This document shows positions 24,406 to 34,725 of a stretch of 64,000 bases of DNA, piece after piece. Made by a program: the position numbers and the translations under genes. How positions within the stretch are numbered: position 1 is the stretch's first letter; every line of letters starts with the position of its first letter. A model generated the notes under the pieces. That model saw only the letters and a program-made list of their open reading frames with translations. It was not told the DNA's origin and ran no database searches. The stretch is from NCBI GenBank assembly GCA_905331475.1, contig CAJNYU010000038.1, positions 186,001-250,000 of the forward strand. The letters run 5' to 3'. The DNA is from Rotaria socialis. Taxonomy: Eukaryota; Rotifera; Eurotatoria; Philodinida; Philodinidae.

Positions 24406-26065
24406 ATGAACAAAGAATTATTAATCAATGTCAGCTCACAGTTGTCACATTTACGCATGTATCCAATTTTTGATTCGTGCCATTATTTATTGACAGCTCT
24501 TCTAGTTCGAGATGACATACAACAACATCAAATAGGTAAGTTAAGATCAAAGACAAAAACTCTCTCGACACATGTTTTTCGACATTCTATGCAGAAGTTT
24601 GTTTCATTTTTTAGGAACACAAAATTTTACACGTCGTCATCCATTCTCATGTTGGTTATCAACTATGTTACTTTGTTTTTCTGGTTCAATACTATCAAAT
24701 TTTTTACTTGGTGGAAGTCCAATAAAAGATTTTGCTCACCATCAACATCTTTTGCTTGCAACGATATGTTGGTATCTTGTGTTTTATTCACCATTCGATA
24801 CTATAGCACGTTTATTGCGATTTGTACCTATTAAAATTGTTGTTGGCGTGGGAAAAGAAATTCAACGAACAAAAAAGATTTTCGATGGAATTCATTCAAC
24901 ATTAGCTATTCATCCTGATGGCTACGTTATTGTTGTTCTCATCGGAGCTTTAAAAGGTCAATGAAGAAAGCACTTGATTTTTGACTGAAATTATATTAAT
25001 TTAATGTTTTTCATTTTTCTAGGTTGTGGTGGATCAGTAATGTCATCGATTGATCGATTTATTCGAGGCGTTTGGTTACCTTCACAGAATGAATTTCTTT
25101 TTCCAACTTTGTAAGTAGTTCATCGTCGAAGAAAATAATTTGTTTTTCTACACTTGCCGAAAACAAGCAAATGAATTCAATTGAAGAGATAATTACGAAG
25201 AAACTTGAAATTATCTAATTATCAATAGCCTAAATCGTATAAAGATAGGATAGCTTTGTTACTCAAAAGGTCACGAAACACAATGTCATGCTGATCAGTT
25301 AATGGGTAATAGATTGGATCCCAAAACTCGCCAATCAAGCTGTGTTTTAATTAGCAAGGAAAATCCTTTTTTCTCGAATCTCGATTTGAAAAAGGCAAAA
25401 ATTTAATATCTCTCAAGCTATTTTTGTTCTCTATACATATGGGAATATACATATATTTCATTTGTTTCGATAATCGTTGCTAAACGAATTCCCAGCATCC
25501 TTCAAATTAACCTTGACACAATTATTGTTCTGATACGAATGTTGTTTTCTAGTTTATTTAATTTGCATAAAATCATCTTTTGTTTAGTGCAACAAAAGCC
25601 TGTTTTATATCTGCAATAGTCTTTCTATTAGAACATCTTGGTTTAATTCAATTCCAACGTGAATTAATTTATCTATGTATCGTGTCAATGTTCATATATG
25701 TACGAATTATAACAACATTCTTTAAACAATACGATCCTTTGATGCCATTTGAAAATGTATCATCTGGAATATTATTCAATAGTTGGTCGGAAACAGTTGT
25801 TAGTATTTTTTGACTTCTAATTTTTATTTTCGTTGTGAATTTCTATTCTTTTATTTTTAATATTTAGTCTGATGCATATCGACGCGCAACTGCTGCATCG
25901 ACGTTGACTACTACAAATAATATATCGGCACCGCAACAAGTAACTGCGATACCAGCTGCTCTTACACCACTTACAGCACAAACAACAACATTGATGAGCT
26001 CGAAAAAAGAAGCAAGTAATAATGATGGACAAACGAAAGGACTTGACGGAAAAAAACGAGATTAA
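24406..26065 (+). CDS. TMEM38-like: trimeric intracellular cation (TRIC) channel
   Basis: Five exons: 24406-24535, 24615-24956, 25023-25110, 25588-25798, 25868-26065. Continuous frame of 322 aa. Intron 2 starts GTCAAT, a weak donor, but the joined sequence (GALKGCGGSVMSS) is family-like. Landmarks are FDSCHYLLTALLVRDD, HPFSCWLSTMLLCFSGS, GGSPIKDFAHHQHLLLA, WYLVFYSPFD and GVGKEIQRTKKIFDGI. Several hydrophobic segments follow, ending near residue 255. TRIC channels (TMEM38A/B) are potassium-selective channels of the ER/SR membrane that supply counter-ions during calcium release. The last exon is a polar Thr/Ser/Ala-rich tail ending KKRD, which may serve as a lysine-based ER retrieval-like end, although it is not a strict KKxx motif. 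Intron 3 (477 nt) is unusually long for this locus. Confidence 0.9.
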
Positions 26066-26276
26066 AAAATCGTTTTTATTTATTATTATTTTTTTTACAA
26101 TGCAAAGAAAAAAGAAAGAATTTCATCCTACTAATCATCTATTGTGTAGATTTAGATATTAACCTTTTTTTTCTTATGTAAACGCACATATTTTATATTT
26201 GTCGAAGGGTGCACTTGAACATCATCATCATCAAAAAAACAAAATAAATAAAAAACAGAGATGAAAATATGTTTAA

Positions 26277-26327
26277 GGGTGTGAGTGTTGATGTTCTGGA
26301 CACCCACACCCACACACCCACCCTCAC
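26277..26327. repeat. hairpin built from telomere-like TGTGGG/CCCACA arms
   Basis: GGGTGTGAG opens the structure. The spacer GTTGATGTTCTGGA follows, then CACCCACACCCACACACCC. The arms are complementary and each is made of the TGTGGG-type unit. The same spacer is seen at 28547-28588. Confidence 0.65.
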
Positions 26328-27945
26328 ATGTTTGGAGAAGTCGAGTTGGACAAACTATTTTTAAATAATGAATAAGAAATAAAAATAGCAACTAGTGGGT
26401 GCACAATCTGAAAGACAAATATCAATCTATTCACCTCCCCCCATCACCAACTGACTACAAGATGTGAGCTCGACTTTATTTAAATGGGGGGTGCATACAT
26501 TCAAGATTCATGATCGATTTTAGTGACATAGCTACGAAAGACAGTATTGCCATACGGATTGAGTCTGAATTACTGATGTATATCCAACGATTATTAATTC
26601 GACAAGAAGCAGAACGAAGAGTACAACAATCAATCGAAATTGATATTGACGAAGATAGCTTCGATGACCAGCAAAGTTCCATCAGTTGGTGCTAATTGAG
26701 ACTTTGATATTACTTGCTATCTTAAGATGTGTATATTTCGATTTTTTAATTTAGTATTAATGTTTTTCAATACAATTACATATCGAATCTTGTTCAATTT
26801 CAGATAGATGCAAAATAATTTTAAAAAACGAATTTTTGTTTATTGACAATGAATAGTCGAAAGATCGAGTATAATAGACTTTTTTTTACAAAAATCATCC
26901 ATTAGCAATCGTAGAGAAATAAATTTTATGGAATTAAGAATTCTTTTGCTTTGTCATCATTCGTCGTCTACGCGTCTACTGAATATTTTAGTGTTTCTAT
27001 GTACAGTTCTATTGTCAATAGAATTCATATTTTTAAGTGTTTTAAAAAGAATGAAAAAAAGGGTGTGGGAAACTTTCGTCAGCTGGGTCTGGGTATCAAA
27101 AATTTGAGAAAGTCTCCATTCACTCACAACGTTGCATCAACGCATCTAAGAACAAGTTTATGAAATGACACTAAACATTCTCACTCCTATTCGTATAATT
27201 AATAGAAAAATAGTATCAAAACAAAATTTGAAATCTATGATGCAACTGTTAATTAAGTGCTTTTATTTAATTTCTCGATCATAAAATAAATATCGACTGT
27301 GCTGTTTACTCGATAGTGACATTTCTATAATAATTATATTCGCATCTGTTGATTACAATGAGAAATCATAAAAATAAAAATTTTGATTACGCCAACACCG
27401 TGAGAAACGTTTTTAATATTTATTTGAAAATACTACCTGTTCTCATATATATATATAAGAATTATATGAAGAATAAACCAATTTTCTATTGAATTTCAAA
27501 TATATTTTTCGAATGAGAATTCTAACGCAAAAATAAGTTTAAATTAATTAGAGATACAATAGATTACTCTACCCTATTGCTTGTTGCTATTCATTGTTAA
27601 AAATTTCTATTGTCTTCATTCCAGCAAACTTTCAGTACCAAATTGTTTATTCAGACTTGAAAAATTTCATCGAAAAAGAATAATTTCTTTTTTCTTCTTC
27701 CTTTGAATGCGTATTGTTGTTATGTATGCGATGCTTCTCCGAGGCGTACATGCTGGAAAAAAGAAAAGAAGTGGTAAAGCAAATAGAAATGGGTTGAACT
27801 GTGTCGCTTTGTAAAAAAAAAGGTAAGAAAAAAGACATTTGAAAAAATTCTTTCCAACAACAACAGTAGCACATCAACTGCTTTCAAATTTTCGATCGTG
27901 GTAAGTTATTAGGAAGAGTTTGAAAAATACAATACACAATTTGAA

Positions 27946-27965
27946 GGGTGTGGGTGTGGGTGTGG
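27946..27965. repeat. telomere-like (TGTGGG)n tract
   Basis: Three contiguous copies of TGTGGG on the plus strand (GGGTGTGGGTGTGGGTGTGG), with no complementary arm nearby. The unit matches the bdelloid telomere repeat as I recall it. Confidence 0.65.
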
Positions 27966-28098
27966 AGTGTGTAGTAGCTGTCTAATTCAAGTTCGAATAT
28001 AAATGGAAAAAAGAAAAAGAAAAAGAAAAAGTTAAACTAAAACTAAATCTAGGAATAGATTTAGCTCTAGTTTAAGTTTCCGAGATATGCGACATATG

Positions 28099-28276
28099 AA
28101 TCAGAGACGTGCACAGGATAGGACGGTCCTGTTGTCCTGGTGTTTTGTCCTGCCATGTCCTGGAGGACAGGATGAGATTTGGATTTTTGCCCTGTCCTGA
28201 CGCCCGCCAGGACCAAAGTAGCCAGCAGGGCAGGTAAGGACAGGACAAAAAATCTTGTCCTGTACACGTCTCTGAT
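28099..28276. mobile_element. MITE with CAGAGACGTG TIRs and 4-bp target duplication
   Basis: The left end is ATCAGAGACGTGCACAGGA. The right end, reverse-complemented, is ATCAGAGACGTGTACAGGA, i.e. 18 of 19 bases match. The element is flanked by ATGA on both sides, a plausible target duplication. The interior is full of GTCCTG/CAGGAC units (for example GGACAGGACAAAA), giving many overlapping open frames on the minus strand, which are not genes. No transposase is encoded. Confidence 0.68.
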
Positions 28277-28546
28277 ATGAATACATATATACCCCTCAGC
28301 CGCATCCATATTTGAGCACTCCTCGATGGTATCCATCAACTACAACCACATTTGAAGTACCCCGGGTACCCTCACACCAGTTCCTAGTATCCCTCATATT
28401 CACCCCTCACTCGCATCGCCACCCACAGTTACCTCTTAGCCCCACACACCCACACCAACTCCATCTTAAACAAAATGTAAAACTTAATCTAAAACTAAAT
28501 CTATGTCTACCACTTATTTTCGAATTCGAGCTAAGCATCTCATGGA

Positions 28547-28588
28547 AGTGTGGGTATTGATGTTCTGGACACCCACACCCACACCCAA
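28547..28588. repeat. hairpin built from telomere-like arms (same spacer as 26277-26327)
   Basis: GTGTGGGT, spacer ATTGATGTTCTGGA, then CACCCACACCCACACCC. The spacer and arm order match the copy about 2.3 kb upstream, so this is a repeated unit and not two chance tracts. Confidence 0.65.
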
Positions 28589-30879
28589 ATCTATTCAATT
28601 TTCTCTTTTTGGAATTGATTGTATTGATTTCTGATTTGAAACACGATTTCAGTTGATTGCGTGTTCAAAATTCATGTAGACTCTATTATTTTTTGAAAAA
28701 CAATACTTATTGAAGGAATATAAGATTGTTACTCTTCATGGAAAAAATTGTGATTTTCACACGTTGGTGAAGTTAGCATCGTATTCTTGTAGAATTTCAT
28801 GTGCCTTATCAAATAGTATAATTGGAGTTAACTTGATATCGAGGTGTTCTCCTGAATTTTCGAGAAATCAAAAAACATCCAGAAATTTATTTTGTAAAAT
28901 CTGAGGACATTCATTTCAAGCAATTTTCCGACTCTCTCACATTATTCGGAAACCCATTAAACATAGTGGAAAACCGAACTAGTATTAAAATCTCATCTTT
29001 CTCATTTTCACGTTACCATTGTATAATTTACATTTTTAGGAGTTACCCAGTAGCGATAACAGAAATCGTCTGCAGTGTATGCGAAATTGTTTTCTAAAAC
29101 TTTTAGAATTGTTGAGATTCAAAAAAATTTTTCTTTTCCAAGAGAATCTTGTCGTATTTTTACACTCCTAGTTGTATACAGTTGTAAATATATTAAATGA
29201 CGAATTTTGCTTTGAAACTTGGTACACTTGACTAAATCGTCATTCCATTCAAGAAATTTCGTTTTTGTCCTCTTTTTTTAACTCTCTAATAAAGACATAT
29301 GTTATCATGTAGATGCGGTCTAGTATTGTTTATCTCAACTGTTGTAAAATGAATTGTGATCTGAAGATGAGTGACTGTTTGTTGTCATACAGTTTGAATT
29401 ATTTAGTTTTCTTAACTCAGATAATTCCCACTGAGCTCCTAGAAAGAGTAAATTAACATCTATTTATGAAAAAAATTGGCGTATTTTGTTTTAATCCTTT
29501 TCATGTATATTCTTATTTAATTGGGCAATTAATTCAACTTCTCCAAAATGTCTCTATGCTTCCGCAAACAGTCAAAAATACTTTTCTTTCACCTGCAAAT
29601 TAATCAATGAAATTCCAATCATGTATGACAATATCTTATTTTCTTTTAATATATTTTTATTTACCAAATAAGATTCATGTCTGTCGAATATGCCAAAACA
29701 CAAAAAGTTTTTGAATTCGATTCTCGGCAAGAAGAAATAACGGTAGCTCTTCAAGCACTCTGATATTGCTATCCAAATTAAGATGCGTGTACTCAGTACA
29801 TGAATATTACTAAGGATTATGCCTTTTATTATTATAGATGAATACGAATGACGATATAGTTCTGATTTTAAAAGTAAGCTGTTTAAAGTGCCCACCTAAG
29901 TTATTCCTTCATCTTCGTTCCTTACGGTTAAAAGATAAGTTTTTATTTAGGGTTGTCTATTGAAACACATGCTTCAAATATTTTAGTGTGCATACATTAA
30001 GATTGAATTTATGTTATGATTTCAGAGGGTACCTCAAAGATTCCACATAAATTACCAATTTTTATCTTATTTTTATTTTGAAATAGAAATAGTTCTAAAT
30101 ATGTCAAAGTAGAGATTTTTATGTTCATTTTGTTTCATAATATATTTGTCTTCATTAAAATTCATGAAAAAAACTATAATATAGGGAGCCTATTTTCTTC
30201 AATAAAATATAGTCTTTTTCTGCATTTAAATTTCCGAATACAAGACGAAGTATTATATTTTCAGATCTTGACTGATCGCAAAACGTTGACTTAGGAGAAC
30301 TTACAGAGTTTATGACTTTCTGAGATTTAAATATTGGACGATTTGAGAGTTAGACTGATTTCAACACTGGCTTCGGAGTTTAGGACTTTAGGACTCTGAC
30401 TTTTATGAATAGCGAGAGCGTGGTACTATAGGGTTCAAACAGGCATTGGATGTCTTAATTGGAAGACAATGGCATTGACAGAGGCGAAGGCCTTCTGAGT
30501 AAGCCTCAATTGAGGACTTTGAGCTTTTAGATTCATGGAGAGTTCGCTACTTCGATGGATTTGAGAACCCTTACATGTCTGTTGTTAAAATACTATTCAT
30601 AACGATAAACGAATTTGGCAATGCAGGATACTCTGTGTGAATCGGTCGCTGGTTTGTAACTGTGGAAAACGTTTAAAAAGTTCCCGAAGTATCGGAAACC
30701 TTTATTGGGTTTACGGAATCGTCAGCTTGCTTGTGAGGGTTTCATATAGTGGCAAACCCGGAAACCTCCATTCGTTTTCCAGAAAACGGATTTTATTTAG
30801 AGTGTAATTCCATCTAATACCTGCAATTCCAGAATTTCTGAAACAAATGCCCACCTATTCCTTGGAACACTGTAAAAAA

Positions 30880-31042
30880 AGGGTTTATGAAAGTGCAACG
30901 TGATACATACCCTTTTTTCCGTTTTTAAAATATCTGATAAACGCTTTTCCCAAATCATAAACCTCCTAGAAACTATTTATTATCTTCGCCATGTACGTGA
31001 AAAAGGGTTTATGAAAGTGCAACGTATCATAAACCCTTCTTT
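30880..31042. repeat. two copies of a short hairpin repeat, GGGTTTATGAAAGTGCAACGT
   Basis: At about 30880 and 31005 the same 20-odd bases recur, each followed by a partial complement (ATACATACCC and ATCATAAACCC). Each copy can therefore fold into a stem closed by GGGTTTATGA/TCATAAACCC. The function is unknown. Confidence 0.5.
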
Positions 31043-31118
31043 TGTTAAATACTCCATCAAAAATGTTTTTTTCGTTTATTATTCTGCGGATTTTTTTACG
31101 ATGAATTTCCGGAATTCA

Positions 31119-31154
31119 GTACCCACACACCCACACACCCACACCCACACCCAG
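31119..31154. repeat. telomere-like (CCCACA)n tract
   Basis: ACCCACACACCCACACACCC followed by ACACCCACACCCAG: a run of CCCACA units and CCCACACA variants on the plus strand. Confidence 0.7.
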
Positions 31155-31479
31155 CTAATAAAATTGAGGTGACACTGTTGTCATGAAATTCTATATGTTT
31201 AGATTGAAGTTGATATTCGATTGATGCAAAAAGTTTGAAAAGAAATACAAACAGAAATACTCTAAATAAATCATACATATGTCAACCAGAGGCGTGCGTG
31301 GCAGGGAATTTTCGTGCCCCGCAAATTTCCAACACCCGTCTCGCCGCATCCCGTGCACCCAGAAGGTCGTATCGCTCCGCCCACCCGCCGATTTTGTTGC
31401 CGGGCCCGCCCCATCCGTATAACCCGAAGATATTTTATATTAAGCAATTTGTTTATTTTAAATTATTTATTGCATATAA

Positions 31480-32271
31480 TTAATTACACTTTTCAACAAA
31501 ATATCTGAGGCAAAAGTTATATATGTGTTTACTTGAATAAGCTGTAGCCGATCGAATCAGTATAATATCATTTACTGTATATAGATTGATACTAGTTCTT
31601 CTCTGAGATATGATGACACCGGCTGGGCTAAATGTGCGTTCCACACCAGGTGATGAGGCAGGGATGCGAAATATTTGTTTTGCTAGTTTAGCCATATTGG
31701 GTAGTAAACGTTCATTTTCTTTCCAGAATAGCAGCGGATTAGCAATGTGTCCTTTTAAAAACGAACACTGCTAAATTTATCTACTGCTAAATTTCTAATT
31801 CACGACGCACACGTTTTACAGTTGTCATATTATTGGTTCCTTTATCAAAATCTGCTTCATCGTCAAATTGTGTTGTGTATGATTTGAATTTCTTTCGAGA
31901 TGGTGATGAAGAGCTAGCGTTTCCTGAAGATGGTAGTGGAGAATTATAATCGATTTGATGCGTTTCAATAATTTTAGCTATCTCAGCTTTAACTAGACAA
32001 TTAGCATGTGTACGTGGATTCAGTATTGCAGCGATCCAATGAAGATCATGTAAACTAAACATAGCTTTCAATAATTGTCGGGTCCGTCTTTTGAAGAAAA
32101 CAACTTGATATTCATTGAGTTGTATTTCGGGTCACTAGTTGAACATTGATCATGAGATGTGAAAGAGATTGACGATGAATGACCGGCATTCGATGAGATT
32201 GTATTATCAAAAGATTCATCAGATGATAATTCATGTAATTCGATGATCGTTATTGACAAAAAAAAGATCAA
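31480..32271 (-). pseudogene. hAT transposase remnant (C-terminal dimerisation region)
   Basis: Three pieces on the minus strand lie in different frames: 32068-32271, 31787-32071 and 31480-about 31760. The last contains NPLLFWKENERLLPNMAKL, AKQIFRIPASSPGVERTFSP and AGVIISQRRTSI. This is the hallmark of the hAT C-terminal dimerisation domain: a Trp segment, then I-P-A-S-S, then E-R-x-F-S-x-A-G, then S-x-R-R. The middle piece has a Ser-rich linker and basic segment (SPSRKKFKSY) as often seen upstream of that domain. Frame changes and stops separate the pieces, and no BED finger or DDE core is intact. Non-functional. Confidence 0.75.
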
Positions 32272-32387
32272 GTTTTAATTCTAAATATCAAAAATAAATT
32301 TGAGTATATTGTTTTGCTTTTTAATACAAATCAAAAATATAAACTTCGATATGAGGAACGAAAAAGAAAGACAAGAACAACCAGCAG

Positions 32388-32687
32388 TGTCCAAGGACTG
32401 AGAAATAGGAATTCATAATGTACTGAGGAATTGCCAGTGTCGCTGTGGTAATTCCTAGAGGAAATGGGAATCAACTATCGGTTCCCTCACAGTTACACCA
32501 TTCACGAAAGTCGCGATATTGCTGTTTTAAAAATAATTTTTGCATGAAATCATTGATTCTCACAATTTTGCAAGTGAAAATGAGTGTAAGAACAAAAATT
32601 ATCGTGAATATTCCATATTTTTACCTTTAGTATGCAATGAACTGTAGGGGAACTGATGAGGAATTCCTAATCCTCAGTCCTTGGACA
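32388..32687. mobile_element. 300-bp MITE nested in the hAT element
   Basis: The left end is TGTCCAAGGACTGAGAAATA then GGAATTC. The right end, reverse-complemented, is TGTCCAAGGACTGAGGATTA then GGAATTC, i.e. 25 of 27 bases. No target duplication is obvious. The interior repeats GGAATTcCT-type words and has no ORF of note. It lies within the hAT element, so it inserted later. Confidence 0.65.
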
Positions 32688-33798
32688 TTCCTCTCTCTTG
32701 TGGGATTGAAAAAAGTGGTAGTTAGGTGAATTTATTTTAAAAATAATGTAGAAAAGCAGAAATATGAGAGACTTGATCTAGTAGTACTTGAAAATTATAT
32801 TTTGCTCTAGCAAACATATTCATATGTCGTCACTGTGTGATGGCGTCCTGTATTTTTCACTTGTCAGTTTTTCAGGAAAATCCAAAAGCATAATTCAATA
32901 CAGTATCTTTTTCTCGATCTACTGACATCAATGCTATATTTAGACCCGTTCAATAACTTGCAGAACAATCATGTAACACTTGCTGTTGTTTAACTTTTTT
33001 CTCACTGCTTTGTCGGCTCAGAGTCTTTACCAAAACGAAAAGGAAAAAAAGAAATACGTAATAGGCAAGCTTGTAGATCGTTAGATGAAAATAAAGAGCC
33101 CAATAATATGTATTTCGTACTACACACCTAGACTAATGACCTCTCAATAATTTTTTACTACCCTTCATCGTGCCCCGTGTAAATCTATACTCGCCCCGCC
33201 TGAAACCCGTGTCTTTTATTTCGCCCGCCCCGCTCGCTCGTCAGTGAATCGCTACCCGTTACCCGTCAACCCCGCAGCTTTGTAAAAAAATTCGTGGCCG
33301 ACCCTGCGGGGTCCAACCCGTGGATCGCAGACCTTTGGTTACCTCTACTTATTCAATATAGACTAGAATCGAAGTATCATTATAAAATCTTAGGAACTGT
33401 AAGCGAATGTGATACGTATTGATCACCAATTTTTCTATATCGATACTCTAATAATCATCACATTACCGTCAATAATTGTCTCAGGCGTAAAAATAACGAA
33501 CAAGTAAAAATTTACTGAGAGCAGTTTTTCTTGTCAGCGACATGATAAGTTTCAGAATCCTTTAAAAAACCTCTTTCTCCTCTTCACACAACATCTTGGA
33601 ATGGGAATAATCGGGAATCTATCAAAACTTTGTAACAATGAGTCATATGATGTTTTCTTTAAATTTCTGTACTCTTTTCGCTGAAAATCAACAAGGCATC
33701 TAATCTTGATTCAAGTAGCTCTCAAAGATCGATCATTATGATTGAAAGAACGTGAAAAATATTTAAATCATTTTTTGTTCTAGATTTAAAATTTTGAA

Positions 33799-34725
33799 AT
33801 GGCTTCTAGCAACTTCAATGACAAAAATTCAGCTTTGCGATTTACTGATGTGGGTACATTATCAAAACGAATGTTGGCACCAATTGACGGCTATGAGAAG
33901 GCTCCGCTAGTATCGCTCGAAGAAGCTGTAAAACCTCTTGTGAATATAGTACCAAAAATTGAACGAAACGTATATGTAGTTCAAGAGAACTGTCAAAATC
34001 CAGAAGATGGCTTAACAACTGACGAATCAGCTTCAATTATGCTTTATACGTACGAGTCAATGCCTCGTGAAGATTCGTTGTACGTTAAATTGAATGCCAC
34101 TTTACGATCGGAACAAAGAAAAAAATTAGTTCCATGGTTCCTCTATCTTCGACTCATACTGACGGCACTTGCTCGGCTTCCATCAAAGCGTCGTTCTGTT
34201 TTTCGAGGAGTCAAAGAGAATCTACGGCTTGACTATCCAACAGGGAAAATTTTCATTTGGTGGGGATTTTCTTCATGTACTTCAAGTATCGGAGTGTTGG
34301 AGAATGAAGACTTTTTTGGGACAACGGGTGATAGAACTCTTTTTCAAATAGAATGCACTACGGCCAAGGATATAAAAAAGCATTCATTCACAACTGATGA
34401 AGATGAAATACTTCTATTACCCGCTAGACAATTTGAAGTCACATCTTGTCTGAATTCTGGACACGGACTTCATATCGTACAACTCAATGAACTGAAGCCA
34501 AAGTATGATCTTCTTGAACCAGTGTCAGTACCCAATTTATCAGTGCAACCCAAGAAAAATCCACCAGTTGAATTTCCACCAATTGCTGCGGCTATGGAAG
34601 GACAATTCGCAGCAATGCAATTACAACTGCAAACAAAATCAAAATGTAAGTCGTATTTCATGAATCAATTAGATATGTGTTACTTAGACGTGAAATACAG
34701 AAATGACTCGCATATTTCATCATAA
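33799..34725 (+). CDS. mono-ADP-ribosyltransferase (R-S-E clade ART)
   Basis: Intact frame of 308 aa. Alternatively 294 aa if a 42-nt GTAAGT...TTAG segment at 34646-34687 is spliced out; its length is a multiple of three, so both forms end at the same TAA. The three ART catalytic elements are present in order: an Arg in VFRGV (R136), the STS-like segment WGFSSCTSS (155-163) and the E-x-E active-site turn EDEILLLP (E201, E203). The E-x-E form is the arginine-specific pattern of vertebrate ecto-ARTs and related enzymes, which move ADP-ribose from NAD+ to protein arginine. No signal peptide is evident, so it is probably intracellular. No TPR or NHL repeats are attached. Expanded ART families are, as I recall, typical of bdelloids. 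Its substrate is unknown. Confidence 0.8.
   Translation: MASSNFNDKNSALRFTDVGTLSKRMLAPIDGYEKAPLVSLEEAVKPLVNIVPKIERNVYVVQENCQNPEDGLTTDESASIMLYTYESMPREDSLYVKLNATLRSEQRKKLVPWFLYLRLILTALARLPSKRRSVFRGVKENLRLDYPTGKIFIWWGFSSCTSSIGVLENEDFFGTTGDRTLFQIECTTAKDIKKHSFTTDEDEILLLPARQFEVTSCLNSGHGLHIVQLNELKPKYDLLEPVSVPNLSVQPKKNPPVEFPPIAAAMEGQFAAMQLQLQTKSKCKSYFMNQLDMCYLDVKYRNDSHISS

Larger units (their letters stand above)
26066..28098. other. accessory stretch without a supported gene
   Basis: Contains two telomere-like tracts (26277-26327 and 27946-27965). A 61-codon frame at 26510-26695 (plus) has an acidic C-terminal third (IDIDEDSFDDQQ) and balanced codon use. I recognise no family and see no splice partner, so I do not call it a gene. 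Confidence 0.45.
28277..31286. other. accessory stretch without a supported gene
   Basis: Holds telomere-like tracts (28436-28452, 28547-28588, 31119-31154) and a pair of short hairpin repeats (30880-31042). No open frame here has recognisable content on either strand. Confidence 0.45.
31287..33338 (-). mobile_element. decayed hAT-superfamily DNA transposon
   Basis: The ends are CAGAGGCGTGCG on the left and, reverse-complemented, CAAAGGTCTGCG on the right. Both are embedded in GC-rich subterminal sequence (CCCGCCCCGC-like) that contrasts with the AT-rich surroundings. The CAGNG-type start is typical of hAT elements. No intact 8-bp target duplication is visible. The element holds a broken transposase (31480-32271) and is itself interrupted by a 300-bp MITE at 32388-32687. 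Confidence 0.65.

Noticed and set aside
26510..26695. 61-codon acidic open frame
   Set aside because: Reasonable codon use but no recognised family, no splice partner and no second copy; kept only as a note.
28067..28339. Three overlapping open frames on the minus strand
   Set aside because: All derive from the CAGGAC word array of the MITE at 28099-28276.
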